The notes beneath the pieces were generated by a model. That model worked only from the letters and a program-made list of their open reading frames with translations. It was not told where the DNA came from and ran no database searches. This document shows, one piece after another, positions 23,401 through 34,002 of a stretch of 64,000 nucleotides of DNA; positions within the stretch are counted from its first letter, which is position 1, and each line of letters opens with the position of its first letter. Location: NCBI GenBank assembly GCA_033557465.1, contig CM066033.1, positions 381,245,289 through 381,309,288 of the forward strand, given 5' to 3'. Origin of the DNA: Ichthyophis bannanicus (Eukaryota; Chordata; Amphibia; Gymnophiona; Ichthyophiidae). A program made the translations under genes and the position numbers.

Positions 23401-24220
23401 TTAGTTCAAAACATTCTCAGATTTCTCTATGGAAGTCACTATCTCCGGTACCCTCAACAGGCAGTTGTTCATCCTCCAGAAGTAGCAGCCTGGTTGGCGC
23501 CTCCACCCTGTCAACTCTGCCCAAACTGGCCTGTGGTCGGACCACATAATAGGCTAATAAGTCCATTGGCATGCCATGCTGCCAGTATCCCTACTAACCA
23601 GTAGCATATTGAGGTGTGAATAAGAATTATGAGCAGACAAGTAAAAAAACAAACAAAAAAACTGCCAAGCATGCAGGTTGCCCTCCCACCTGCCATCCTC
23701 CTAATTGTCACAAATGTATCAACCTCCTCAAGCTTTGCCTGTGAGCATCTTCATCCCTCTCCCCTCCACTCATCTGTCCTGCCAAGGGGAGAGGACAACA
23801 TTAAAACCCCCTGCCACCACAAGGGACCCCTCTACAAATCCTGACAATTCCATTCCAAGGCATTTAAAAAAAAAATCCTCTTGCCTCTATTTGGGCACAT
23901 AAACGCATACCACCATGACCATCTGTGTCCATATTAAACATTTAAGAGCCACATACTGCCCCTCCAAATCATATGCCTGACATTTTATATCAAACTACAA
24001 ATTATGTAGCAAAATAGCAACGCCACTGGCTTTTAGAGGCTGCAAAAATACTTGTACTGTCAAGCGTGCAACAAGCCGTGATGACAGGTCTGCAAGTGGG
24101 TCTCCTGAACACACATCGGGTTCCATTTTAGATGCTCAGCTTCCTTAACCAACAGCTGTCTCTTTCTAGGCAAACTTAAACTCTTAGCATTGAAGGAGGC
24201 AATTCTATCCATAGTCATCC
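20460..24220 (-). pseudogene. Tx1/L1-like ORF2, heavily decayed
   Basis: It begins near 24217 with MTMDRIASFNAKSL and a QETHL word (about 24100), typical of the L1/Tx1 endonuclease start. RT fragments include DKAPGLDG (about 22850), an AKDLANRLS...GFI segment (about 22560-22640) and DPKKAFDQVEWAYLWAVL (about 22410-22465). The expected FADD reads FADY near 22165. Near the C-terminus a MWQDCPNIQVYW segment (about 20840-20875) matches the HxWxxCPxIxxFW type of L1/Tx1 ends. Stops and shifts are frequent, and the element is old. Confidence 0.75.
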
Positions 24221-24562
24221 AGTAGACTCTTGTTGATTATCCTGCTCCATCAAATCCCCACCTCTCCCCCTCCCACCATCCGCCCTTTCACCTCCCACCC
24301 ATTGAACCCCTGAGTTGCCTATTCCACCAGGCAACAACCACCTAAAGAAATGAACGTCTCCACCAGCTCCCCCAATCAGGCCCAAATATTTACAAACACA
24401 TTACCAAGCCTCTCCATACTGTGATCACCTGCCCCCCCCCCCCACACATTCACCCCAACTTCCTCTCCACACCCTCTATATCCCTCATCATACTCAGACT
24501 CCCATCTAAGCCTCCCATCCATTCAGACTCCAAGCCCATACATACAGTAAACATGCCCTCAG
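24221..24562. other. Spacer between Tx1/L1-like ORF1 and ORF2
   Basis: C-rich, low-complexity sequence (for example the C run at 24430-24442) with no supported frame. It lies between the inferred ORF1 stop and the ORF2 start on the minus strand. Confidence 0.5.
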
Positions 24563-24844
24563 TCATTGGAGTTCATGGACTTAATAGGACTGCGAGCCAT
24601 TGAATGCCTCTGAAGGTGGTGGTTCTTCACTTGCTTCCATTTCACATCCTGAGGTAACAGATACCAGTGTTGCCATAGCCTCCAGATCCTTCTCAGCCAT
24701 CACCCCCCCCCCCCCCACAAGCCTTTTACTATCTCAAGTTTTATCTTGCACTATCTGCCCTTTTGTGATAGCTATAGCAAATGGAAACATCCAGTGATAG
24801 CGCAGGCCCTGAGCTTTCAATAGTGCAGTGATGATGTCCTTTAG
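24563..24844 (-). pseudogene. Tx1/L1-like ORF1, C-terminal part
   Basis: Directly after the DIRS-F boundary the minus strand reads ELKDIITALLKAQGL then RYHWMFPFAIAITKGQ, matching the basic C-terminal domain of L1-type ORF1 (Y-x-W-x-F-P-F pattern). A tail follows to a stop near 24563. The upstream half lies on the other side of DIRS-F at 31208 onwards, so ORF1 was cut in two by that insertion. ORF1 of such LINEs is an RNA-binding chaperone. Confidence 0.6.
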
Positions 24845-25012
24845 TTCTCAAGGAACAAGCAGGAAGTCAGCCATCACATATGGGTGATGTCTGTGCCGAC
24901 AGAGCCCCCACGGAAGCAAGTCCCCAGCTTTTAAAGAAAAGCTTTTGGGAGATGCCACCATGTGTGCTTGGTCCCCTTCGCGCCCAAGGGTGCCATCTTG
25001 CTCAGTCTTCCT
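24845..25012 (+). repeat. Left inverted terminal repeat of DIRS-F
   Basis: It is the inverted match to about 31018-31180, sharing atcacatatgggtgatgt, agcttttaaagaaaagcttttgggagatgccacc and caagggtgccatctt blocks. Confidence 0.85.
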
Positions 25013-25255
25013 TTTTCCACGGAGGCCAACAGATGTCGGTCGTCTTTCCCTAGAAAAAAGTTGATTTTCTTGTGCATTAAAGTGCCTTTCTTTCTCTGTT
25101 TAGCACCGGTCCCTTTCCTGCCTCCGAGCCCCATTACCCCAGTTTTGAGTCTCAGAACCACTTTTTAGTTTTTCTTCCAGTGCGGTTTTGTGCCTTTTTC
25201 TAACTACTAGCCGCGTCCAGGATCTTCAATCTTGCAGGGATCCATTTTTGCCCCA

Positions 25256-26476
25256 ATGGCCGGTGGGTTCAAAAAGTGTGATCAGTGTGCAAAGAACATG
25301 TCCTTAACAGATACACACGATTGCTGCCTCTGGTTCTAGGTGCCGACCATGACCCAGAGGTTTGTGACCTGTGCAAGAAAATGTCTGTGAAGGCCATCCC
25401 CAAATCGTCGGCAGAAGCAAGATGACATATTCCACAGGTCAGATTCTGCCCTTGTGTCCCCGGTAGCCTCATGCTCAAAGACCCTGCATGGGTCCTCAGT
25501 CACATAAAGTCCCCCACGGCACCCTATCAGGCCTGCAGACAGTCTGACAAGGATTCTATGGAGTATGACTGCAAGAAGAAATCCTTGAGGATCTCATCCT
25601 GGGAGTCAGACACATGGCAAATCCCGTGTCAGGTTCCACAGTCCGCAGAGAGTATTGGAGGAGTGGGAGTGGCTGGGGAAGATGCCCAGAACAGACACTG
25701 AGGCCTCCAGTGATAAGGCACAGACTCCAGAGGCCTGTCCTTTCAGACAACTCCTCAACAACAGACCCGGTCACACCAGTGTATGCATTGAAGGCTGGAA
25801 CTCCAGAGTGGGAAGCCAGGATGATGGCATTGGAACGCAGCGTTACTGCCTTCCTTGCCTTGCAGCAAGTGTCAATGCCTGGCCCTGCTGGTGCTTGTGC
25901 CAAGACCACGGGGACATTGATAACAAAGACACCTAGGGCTGCTGAAACTATCCTCAGTGAGGGCCTTGATCTGGTTCCTCAGGAGTGGGATCCTCCCCAG
26001 CAAGCACTTGTGGCTCTGGCCAAGCAACTGCTGCAGGTCACTGAAGAACAGAATGAATATGGTGCCTCTTTTTTTCTTTAAGAGGTTCAAGCACCTATAA
26101 AGCTACGATTATCTGAGGGATGGGTGGATGTCAGGAAGGGAGGGAAAGAAGACTTATTTAAAGCTGGCTGCTACACAGTAATTTGTCATTTGCTTCTAAG
26201 GTAATCTGTGACCAATTTCATGGGCAATTCACACAGCCCTTGCTTGAATAGAGGGTATCTTGGGTTCTAAATTTAACCAAAAGCGCTCTGCTGTGTTTTA
26301 TTTAACTAAAAGCTCTTTGCTGATACTAGGCCCTGATTGATTTAACAAATACACTGGATTCACAGATTAATCAGACACCCAGACCCTGCAGCAGTGTCAC
26401 GAGGCCAAGACCAATGTAAGCCTAACACTCTTAAGTCCCAAACACTAGCTACTGCCCCAGGCTGTGTCGTTTTGAC
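25256..26476 (+). pseudogene. DIRS-F ORF1 remnant with internal replacement
   Basis: The start at 25256 (Met-Ala-Gly-Gly-Phe-Lys-Lys-Cys) and the C-x2-C, TDTHDCCL words match DIRS-B ORF1. The remaining pieces (25614-26081) cover the Ser/Thr-rich middle and an acidic region. From about 26085 to 26390 the sequence is AT-rich and unlike any ORF1 copy, and the LYMGM block present elsewhere is absent. ORF1 is about 0.65 kb shorter than in DIRS-B. The junction UUUUGAC with RT is kept at 26470-26476. Confidence 0.7.
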
Positions 26477-28330
26477 TCCTTGACCATAGTCTCTCCTCCT
26501 GGGGAGGAGCAGCTGCCAACAGGGGGAAGATTGATTCACTTTGCCCATTGGTGGCTGGCCATAACCACCAACACCTGGGACCTCTAGGTGGTCAAAGAAG
26601 GCTACCTTCACTTGGACCGGATGCCTCCCCCTTTTTTTACAGGAGAGCCCCTTCAGACTCCCCTGCACCAGGCCCTGCTATTGTAGGAACTTGCAGGCTT
26701 CATCAGGGATGGAGCCGTGGAACCAGTACCCCTCCACCTCAGGGGCAAGGGGTTCTACTCATTACTTTCTAGTCCCAAAAAGAACAGGGGGCTTAAGGGC
26801 CCATCTTGGACTTGCAAAACCTGAACAAGTTCCTGGTGTGGGAGAAGTTCAAGATGCTCTCCCTTGGAACATTGCTACCCTAAAGGATGCTTACACCCAC
26901 ATCCTTATTCATTCTAATCACAGACCATATTTAAGGTTCATGGTTGGGGGTGACCACTACCAGTACAGGGTACTTACTACTTTTCGGCCTAGCTTCCGCA
27001 CCAAGAGTCTTCACCAGATGCCTGGCAATGGTGGCCACCTACCTCAGTCTCCTAAGGGGCCTTCGTCTTCCCATACCTGGACTACTGGCTTGTGAAAGGG
27101 GACACTGCCACAGAGGTGCAACAGGCCACAGCCCACACCATCAAGGTCCTGCAGCATTTGGGGTTCATGATGATCCACCTCAAATCTCACCTCACTCCAA
27201 CTCAGGATCTGGAGTTCATAGGAGCTTGTCTGAACACTCCAGGCCAGGGCCTTCCTTCCCCTTGACAGGGTAGATTGGCTCAGGGCCCTGGCCAGAGGTA
27301 CAGTACCATCACTGTGTCAGCATGGTCCATGCTCTGCCTACTAGGCCACGTGTCATCCACAGTCCATGTGGTTCCCAATGCCTGCCTCCACATGTGGGCA
27401 GCTTAGTGGTGTGTCTGCTTGCAGTGGACACAAGCCATAGGCAGGTTCCAAGGCAGTGTCTCATCAACTAGCAAAGTCACTTGACTGGTGGCAGGGCACA
27501 CAGCACCTGCAAAAGGGCATGCCCTTCCAGCCTCCAAATCCACAGAGGGTCTTCACTATGGACGCATCCCTACTGGGCTGGGGTGCCCACTGCAAGGAAC
27601 TACACACACAGGGCATCTGATCCCTACTGCAGAGCCAGCATCAAATCAACCTGCAGGAACTCAAGGCCATTTTTTCTGGTAATAAAGGCCTTCCACCACT
27701 GCCTGCAGAACTAGTCAGTGCTAGTCCAAATGGACAACCAGGTCACGATGTTCTACCTGAACAAGAAGGGGGGCACAGGATCTCAGTGCCTCTACCAGTA
27801 GGCAGTAGCCCTCTGCTCGCAAGCGATTGGTCAGAGACTGCTCCTCAGGGTGGTATACCTAACAGGCCAAGAAAATGCCATAATGGACAGGCTGTGCAGG
27901 ATTCTCCAGCCACACGAATGGCAACTAGACCCCAGAATGGTGTAGCGGCTATTCAGACTCTGGGAAACCCCAAGTCTGGACCTCTGTCAGCCCCACTTCT
28001 GCTCTGCAGCCCCACTTCTGCTCTGCAGCCCCACTTCTGCTGTCCCCGACTGCATCTGTCCCGGATAGTGGCAGACGCCTTCCTCATCTCGTGGTTGGAG
28101 GGCCTTCTGTATGTCTTCCCTCCCATGCCACTTATTTTCCGGACCCTCTTCATGGTCCTGCGGGACAAGGCCTCCATTATCCTGATGGTCCCATGGTGGC
28201 CCAGGTAGCCTTGTCTCTCAATGGAGCTCCCAGTCCCTCTGGAGAAATGCCCAGGGCTATTGACCCAGGAGGACGACTCCCTCCTTCACCCCAAACTGGG
28301 ATCCCTGTTGCTAACAGCATGGGTTGCTGA
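26473..28330 (+). pseudogene. DIRS-F RT/RNase H/methylase-like frame, broken; YLDY
   Basis: RT is recognisable from GAVEPVPLHLRGKGFYS-like sequence (about 26708-26760), KDAYTHILIH (about 26884-26915) and SAPRVFTRCLAMVA (about 26995-27035). The active site is FPYLDY (about 27069-27086), so the second catalytic Asp is Tyr. RNase H words survive near 27555-27780 (MDNQVTMFYLNKKGG). A 19-bp tandem duplication lies at 27990-28041, within the methylase-like region. Stops and frameshifts are frequent. Confidence 0.8.
27990..28041. repeat. 19-bp tandem repeat, 2.7 copies
   Basis: gccccacttctgctctgca is repeated twice without change and then partly a third time. It is absent at the equivalent place in B, C and D, so it is a local expansion inside DIRS-F. 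Confidence 0.9.
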
Positions 28331-29337
28331 GTGGGTTGCCTTGGTATCCTTTAACCTCTCAAGGAAGGTGGTGGAAGTCCTCCTGGCCTCTTGTAAGAAC
28401 GCCATGAGACAAGCCTACGCTTTCAAGTGGCACAGATTTAGTCTGGTCTGTGGAACAATGGGTCGATCGGTTTTCTTGACAGGTGCACATGGTGCTGCAG
28501 TACTTGTTTCACCTTTCACAAACTGGACAAGTCCAACTCTGAGTTCAACTGAGCATGCTCAGTGCACCATCATTCCTTTAGAAGATAAACCTCTGTGCTG
28601 CCACTCATTACCTGATTTTTGCGGGGCCTTCTGCTCTCTAAGCCTCCCATCTGCCTGTCCCTGGTGGAATGGGACCTCAACATGGTTCTGATGCAGCTCA
28701 ACAAGCTGCCTTTGAACCTCTAGCTACCTGCCATTTGTGTTCTCTTGAAGGTCATCTTCCTGGTGGCACTCATCTCTGCCCTTCAGAGTCGAGAGCTTCA
28801 GACCTTGGTGGCAGTCACCTTATACTAGTTTCTACAAGAATAGGGTGCTTCGCACCCACCCTAAATTCCTTCTGAAGGTAGTATCTGCCTTCCACCTCAA
28901 CGAGGAGGTGGTGGTCCCCTCCTCCTTTCCACGGTCCAATGCTGACAAGGCAGCAGCCATTCTCCATATGCTGGATTGTAAGAGGGCCCTGTCCTACCTG
29001 CAATGTACCCAGTGCCCCGCAAAGCCTTAGTTTTTCATGTCCTACGATCCCAGTCGACTGGAGGAGGTGGTTACCAAGCAGACCATGTCCATTGGGGTGA
29101 CGTCATCACCTTCGCCCACCATAAGGCTGGGCTCTCAGAGCGCCGGGTCAGGTGTACAATATCAGGGCTATGGTGACCTCTGTTGCAAGCTGTCGCTCTA
29201 TCACTATGGCAGACATCTGCTGGACTGCCACCTGGTCCTCAGTTCACAACTTTGTGGCTCACTGCTGCCTGGAGAGGGAATCCAAATGGGACACTGCCTT
29301 CAGCCAGGGCATACTCCATAATCTGTTTGGGGTTTAG
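28330..29337 (+). pseudogene. DIRS-F tyrosine recombinase, broken
   Basis: N-terminal NAMRQAYAFKWHRFS (about 28398-28443) and the core pieces KVVSAFHLNEEVVVPSSFPRSNAD and HMLDCKRALSYL (28870-29000) are in different frames. The box-1 region reads LQSRELQTL, so the SARRxSEL context is altered. The His/Arg region reads VYNIRAMV (about 29150), with Tyr in place of the usual His. The AHCCLERES stretch (about 29260) has Cys where the catalytic Tyr of AHYCL is expected. The enzyme is doubly disabled. Confidence 0.78.
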
Positions 29338-29492
29338 GCAGTTCCTGTCCTCCAACCCTTCTTGTTCAGACTGCCGGAGTGATGATTCTCCGTAGACACT
29401 GGGGTCCTTAGTCTTTCCTCAGACTTGCTTGCAGCTGCTCACAGCTGGGCCATGTTTTTTCTACAGTTCTCGGTAGCCTATAGCTAGGGAAT

Positions 29493-29592
29493 CCCATATG
29501 TGAGGACTGACTTCCTGCTTGTTCCTGGAGAAAGTGTAGTTACTCATCTGTAACAGGAGTTCTCCAAGGACAGCAGGAATCGGTCCTCACAA
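29493..29592. repeat. Internal complementary region of DIRS-F
   Basis: cccatatgtgaggactgacttcctgctt, the complement of the left end, is joined to gtagttactcatctgtaacagg, the complement of the right end. Confidence 0.82.
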
Positions 29593-29613
29593 TCCTCCTT
29601 CCTCCTCTAGGAG

Positions 29614-30965
29614 GCAGTCTACTATTGTGGATCAGGAACTGGTTAAAAGATAGAAAGCAGAGGGTAGGGCTAAATGGCCAATATTCCCAATGGAAAAAGG
29701 TGAATAGTTGAGTACCCCAGGGATCTGTGCTGGGTCTGCTGCTTTTTGACATTCATAAATGACCTGGAAAAGGGAATAATGAGTGAGGTAATTAGTTTTG
29801 TCATCTGCAAATTTGAAGTTGTTAAAACCCAAGAGGGTTGTGGAAAATTGCAAGAGGATCTTGATAAATTGGAAGACTGGGCATCCAATTGGCAGATGAA
29901 ATTTCATGTGGACAAGTGCAAAGTTATGCACTTAGGAAAGGACAAACCAAACTATGGTTACTCGGTGCAAGGTTCCACATTGGGAACCACTACCTAGGAA
30001 AAAGATTCAGGCTTCATCGTGGATAACATGTTAAAACCCTCTGCCCAGTGTGCAGCGGCTGCCAAGAGAGCAAATAGAATGCTAGGTATCAAAAGGAAAG
30101 GAATGGAAAATAAAACAAAAGATATTATAATGCCTCTGTATTGTTCCATGGTTTGACCGCACCTTGAATATTGTGTGCAATTCTGGTCGCCGTATCTTAA
30201 AGGATATAGCATTATTAGAAAAGGTACAGAGAAGTGTGGAGGAGTAGCCTAGTGGTTAGAACACTGGCTTGGTAACCAAGCAACCAGGGTTCAATTCCCA
30301 CTAGCACTCCTTGTGGCCTTGGGCAAGTCACTTAACCCTCCATTGCCTCAGAAGAAAGGCCTGGCAATCTACTTCCGGTGACACTGCCAAGAAAACCCAG
30401 GAGCTTCTGGGTCGCCAGGAGTCAGGACTGACTCGAAGGCACACATTGCATTACAGAGAAGAGCCACCAAAATGGTAAAGGGTATGGAAGGATACTCCTA
30501 TGAAGAGAGGCTAAAAAGGTTCAACCTGGAAAAGAGACGGCTGAGGGGAGATATGATAGAGGTCTATAAATTAATGAATGGAACGGGTAAACGTAGATTG
30601 ATTGTTTACGTTATCAGAATATAAAAAGACTAGGACATGCAATGAAGCTACAGGATAATCTATTTAACACTAATAGAAAATATGTTTTCACTCAACATGT
30701 CGTCAAACTCTGGAATTTGTTACTGGAGGATGTAGTAAAAGCTGTTAGTGTAGCTGGATTTAAATAAAAAGGAGGAAAGGTCCATAAACCGTTATTAAAA
30801 GGGACCCGGGATATCATTGCTTGACCCGATACAAGCATTGAGGAACCGATATCTTTTGGGGAAACTGCTCGGTACTTATGACCTAGATTGGCCACTGTTG
30901 GAAACAGGATACTGGGCTTGATGGACCTTGGTCTGACCCAGTATGGCATATCTTATGTTCTTATG
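29614..30965 (+). mobile_element. CR1-like LINE 3' fragment (CR1-3) in DIRS-F
   Basis: This is the same subfamily as CR1-1 on the opposite strand: DRKQRVGLNGQYSQW-like RT sequence from 29650, the FADD region near 29795 (frame broken), the C-terminal RT part and the 3' end ...ttggtctgacccagtatggcatatcttatgttcttatg at 30965. It is 5'-truncated, as is usual for CR1. A SINE with perfect target duplications interrupts it at 30235-30451. Many stops are present. It lies between ICR and right repeat of DIRS-F. Confidence 0.85.
30235..30451 (+). mobile_element. tRNA-derived SINE with 10-bp target duplications
   Basis: The 5' part resembles a tRNA with A box (tagcctagtggttagaac, about 30246) and B box (gggttcaattcc, about 30287), followed by a tRNA-unrelated body. 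It is flanked by identical tacagagaag at 30225-30234 and 30452-30461, and removing it restores the CR1 sequence. It is a SINE rather than a tRNA gene, since no complete cloverleaf forms. Confidence 0.88.
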
Positions 30966-31017
30966 AGTTGCTGTACAATCTTTGCAATCTTTTGTCAATT
31001 TTAGCTGTGCCATCTGA

Positions 31018-31207
31018 CTGACTGAATAAGATGGCACCCTTGGGTGGGAAGGGGACCACACATGTTTGGTGGCATCTCCCAAAGGCTTTCTTTGAAAGCT
31101 GGGGAGATGCTTCCACGGGGGCTCTGCCACCGCCAATGTCACCTATGTGTGAAGGCTGATTCCTGTTGTCCCTGGAGAACACCTGTTACAGGTGAGTAAC
31201 TATGCTT
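31018..31207 (+). repeat. Right inverted terminal repeat of DIRS-F
   Basis: It mirrors 24845-25012 and ends in acctgttacaggtgagtaactatgct with the conserved palindrome and donor-like CAG-GTGAGT. Confidence 0.85.
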
Positions 31208-31950
31208 TCTTTCCTCAAGGTGGTAGGAGCCAAGGTCCTCATAGATCTCCACCTCATTGGATTCTCATGTAAGCTTCCCCTTCTGTCAGGCTTTAGCTAG
31301 AGCTTGCACTTTTTTTGGGTAGCGATGAAAGCAAACCACTATCTCATGGCACATTCCTCCTTGGAGGGCCTAAGGCCTGATGATCACATTCAAGAACCAC
31401 TGTTAGACTGTCTACTTCATCTTCCCACAAAGCAGTGACTATCTTGGTGACAACGTCCAAGCAATCTGCATACTGGAGTTGAATGCCCTGAAACTGCAAA
31501 TTACTCCACCTACAGGGTCTCCTTTTTCTAACTGGTCAACATTGTCCAACCTTGTCTCCTACTGAAGCTCCACATTTTCTACTGTTCATCACTTCATGCA
31601 ATTCATTTGAGGTCTGCTGCAATGGTTGCAAAGTCCCCTTGCAAGGAGTTAACTCGTTTAATCTCCCTAAACCAGCCTCGCAGCTCTGTCGGGGACACGC
31701 TGTCCTCTCCTCCAGAATCTGAGCTCACATATGGAGTTGGGTGTGTTGGCAACGTGCGTCTCAAGAGTATTAATTTCTGCCACCGCCATTTTGGTGGGAA
31801 CTTTCTGCAACCCTGCTGTACACTCTAATGCAAATTCCTTCAGATCTGTTGTCTTTCTCACTGCCATCTGCTGCTGACTACGCTTCCATTTAGAACCGTG
31901 CCGCTGCTGCCACAAAACACTCCTCGGGGCTCAATCTCTGACTCTAACCC
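31208..31950 (-). pseudogene. Tx1/L1-like ORF1, N-terminal and middle part
   Basis: On the minus strand an open piece (31667-31915) starts the region, followed by broken frames with polar, coiled-coil-like content. Close to the DIRS-F boundary the words NEVEIYEDLGSYHLEERK precede the junction and join logically to ELKDIITALL at 24844. That pairing is the main evidence. The upstream part (31920-31990, GC-rich) may be the 5' end of the LINE. Confidence 0.5.
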
Positions 31951-31990
31951 CTTGCTGCCATCCCAGACGGTGATGTCACTTCCTCTACCA

Positions 31991-32388
31991 TCTTTTTATA
32001 ACTACTGTGCGTCTTTGAAAATACTTTCTATGATATAAAATTGTGCTATTCAGTTGTGGCTCAGTGGTTATGAAATGCCTTTCAAAACGAAGCTGCATCT
32101 GAATTTAATGTATTTAATGTGAGTTATACCTTGAAAACATGACTGTTTCATAAATATATTTAACATTAAAAGGTAGTATAACTAGGACCAGATTAACACT
32201 GTATTGGACCTGTTGCATACAGTTAATGTTGCATGTTTTGTGATATTTTATTAAACAAACAATATACCAACAATATCACACAAACAATATACTTTTATTT
32301 TGACAAAGCAAGCATTCATAATTTTGCAAAATTCAGACTTTGGCACAATTTTTGAATTTTTGTTTGCAGAATTGCATCAGGTGTAATT
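31991..32388. other. AT-rich stretch, no gene seen
   Basis: It contains a short direct repeat of acaaacaatata (about 32257-32292) but no frame or known element end. Confidence 0.5.
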
Positions 32389-33090
32389 AGAAACAGAAAA
32401 AGACCACATGCATGGCCTATCTAGTCTGTCCTTCCATAACAACTAAAACAGTCCCCTTTTTACCTTTAGAGATCCTCTGTGTTGGTCCCATGCTTTTTTG
32501 AATTCAGTTACTGTCCTCATCTCTACCACCTCCACTGGGAGACTATTCCACAGATCCACCACTCTTTCAGTAAAATATTTCTGCATATCACTCCTGAATC
32601 TATCTCCCTTCACCCTCATCCCATGTCCCCTCGTAGCAGAACTTGCTTTCAATTGAAAGAGGCTCTCCTCCTGAACATTTATGCCACGGAGGTATTTAAA
32701 CATCTCAATCATATTGCCTCTATCCCGCCTTTCCTCTAAGGTGTACATATTAAGATCTTTCAGTCTGTCCTCATATGCTTTATAATGAATACCACTAATC
32801 ATTTTAGTAGCCACCCTCTGCACCGACTCCATCCTGTTCACATCCTTTTGAAGGTGTGGTCTCCAGAATTGCACACAATACTCCAAATGAGGTCGCACCA
32901 GAGACTTATACAGAGGCATTATCACCTCCTTTTTTTCTGTTAGCCATTCCTCTCTGTATGTATGCACCCAAGCATCCTCCTAGCTTTTGCCGTCACCTTT
33001 TCTACCTGTTTAGCTACTTTAAGATCATCAGACACAACCACACCTAGGTTCTGCTCTTCTTTAGTGGACAAAAGTACTTCACCCCCTATA

Positions 33091-34002
33091 CTACCATGTT
33101 TCCCCGAAAGTAAGACCTACCCTTAAAATAAGCCCTAGTACGTTTTCCTGTGCTTACCGTAATATAAGCCCTACCCTGAAAATAAACCGCACTGATAACA
33201 AATAGCGCGGTATATAAAAGCTGTTAAATAAATAGTGCAGATCATGGAGGAGGGCTGCCTGTGTGTGTTCTTGAGGTAGGGGAATGCATTTTTAGATAGG
33301 CATTGTTCCTTCACTGCACTTCACCTGACACCCCCCCTGTGCGAACACCGTCTCTTTCTCTCCACTTCTCACGTTTACTTCGGCTTCTCTTTATCTCCCT
33401 CGGGCCCGCCTCCGCTCCGTCCTTATGCTTGGAGAAAAACACCGACGCCTATCCTTTCAAGTCATTTGGGGCTGCCCCTTTTAAAAAAAAAAATCATTAA
33501 TTAGGGAAGAGCCCTCAAGGAATCAGCAAAGCTTTGTGTTAGTGCCGTTCTCTGCCTGCCTGTCTCGTCTCGGACTGCAGGCTCTCTTGTCAGATCTCTC
33601 CCCCTAGACAGCATGGGGGAGAGCCCTGGAACCGGATCACAGGGGCATTTACTGCCGAGAGAAGAGCCGTGGCAGTATCAGACGGTGGGGGCACAAGGAC
33701 GAGAGGCTCACCGATGGTGCTGCTCTGCTTAAAGCAGTATCGTGGGCTAGAGCCCATTGAAGACCCGTAAGTTTGGCAAAGGCTGGTTACTTCGGGTCTT
33801 TTGTTTGGAGGCTATATATTTCTTGAGTGTCAGAGGTGTCGAAGCGTGAGCATTTTGGCGCGAGGAAAAGGCCCTACTCAGCTTTTAAATCTGCGGTTTT
33901 TATTTTAAATAAAATAAGCCCTACCCTGAAAATAAGCCTTAGTGCATCTTTTGGAGCAAAAATAAATATAAGACCCAGTCTTATTTTCGGGGAAACACGG
34001 TA
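33091..34002. mobile_element. TA-flanked inverted-repeat DNA element (MITE-like)
   Basis: The ends form an inverted repeat: ctaccatgtttccccgaaa at the left and tttcggggaaacacggta at the right, each flanked by TA. Subterminal wording (ataagccctaccctgaaaataagcc) occurs on both sides. No transposase frame is visible over about 0.9 kb, so it is non-autonomous. TA flanks fit the Tc1/mariner type, but the superfamily is not certain. The interior carries an L2-like tail at 33180-33235. Confidence 0.75.
33180..33235 (+). repeat. L2-like LINE 3' tail inside the TA-flanked element
   Basis: ACCGC...GCGGT hairpin followed by ctgttaaataaata, matching the tails at 1-58, 13410-13496 and the L2-like LINE ends. 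Confidence 0.65.

Larger units (their letters stand above)
24845..31207 (+). mobile_element. DIRS-F: decayed DIRS-like retrotransposon in Tx1/L1 ORF1
   Basis: Left end ttctcaaggaacaagcagg at 24845; right end ...ggtgagtaactatgct at about 31207. Decayed ORF1, RT/RNase H, YR, ICR (29493-29592) and the right repeat are all in place. A CR1 fragment (29614-30965) sits between ICR and right repeat. It groups with B, G and H by its terminal sequence. Numerous stops and indels indicate an old insertion. Confidence 0.85.
20460..31990 (-). mobile_element. Tx1/L1-like LINE, split by DIRS-F
   Basis: Minus-strand remnants follow the L1/Tx1 plan: an ORF1 (31950 down to 31208, then 24844 to 24563), a short spacer, and ORF2 with endonuclease, RT and a C-terminal Cys-type end (24220 to 20460). 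DIRS-F (24845-31207) interrupts ORF1. All frames are heavily decayed. The 5' end lies near 31990 in a GC-rich segment; the 3' end meets CR1-1 at about 20455. Confidence 0.75.

Noticed and set aside
30240..30310. Possible tRNA gene (A and B boxes)
   Set aside because: The arms do not form a full cloverleaf, and the unit is flanked by target duplications with a non-tRNA body, so it is a SINE.
31607..31828. 73-codon + strand frame considered as a host exon
   Set aside because: It lies opposite the inferred LINE ORF1, lacks flanking splice consensus and has no known domain.
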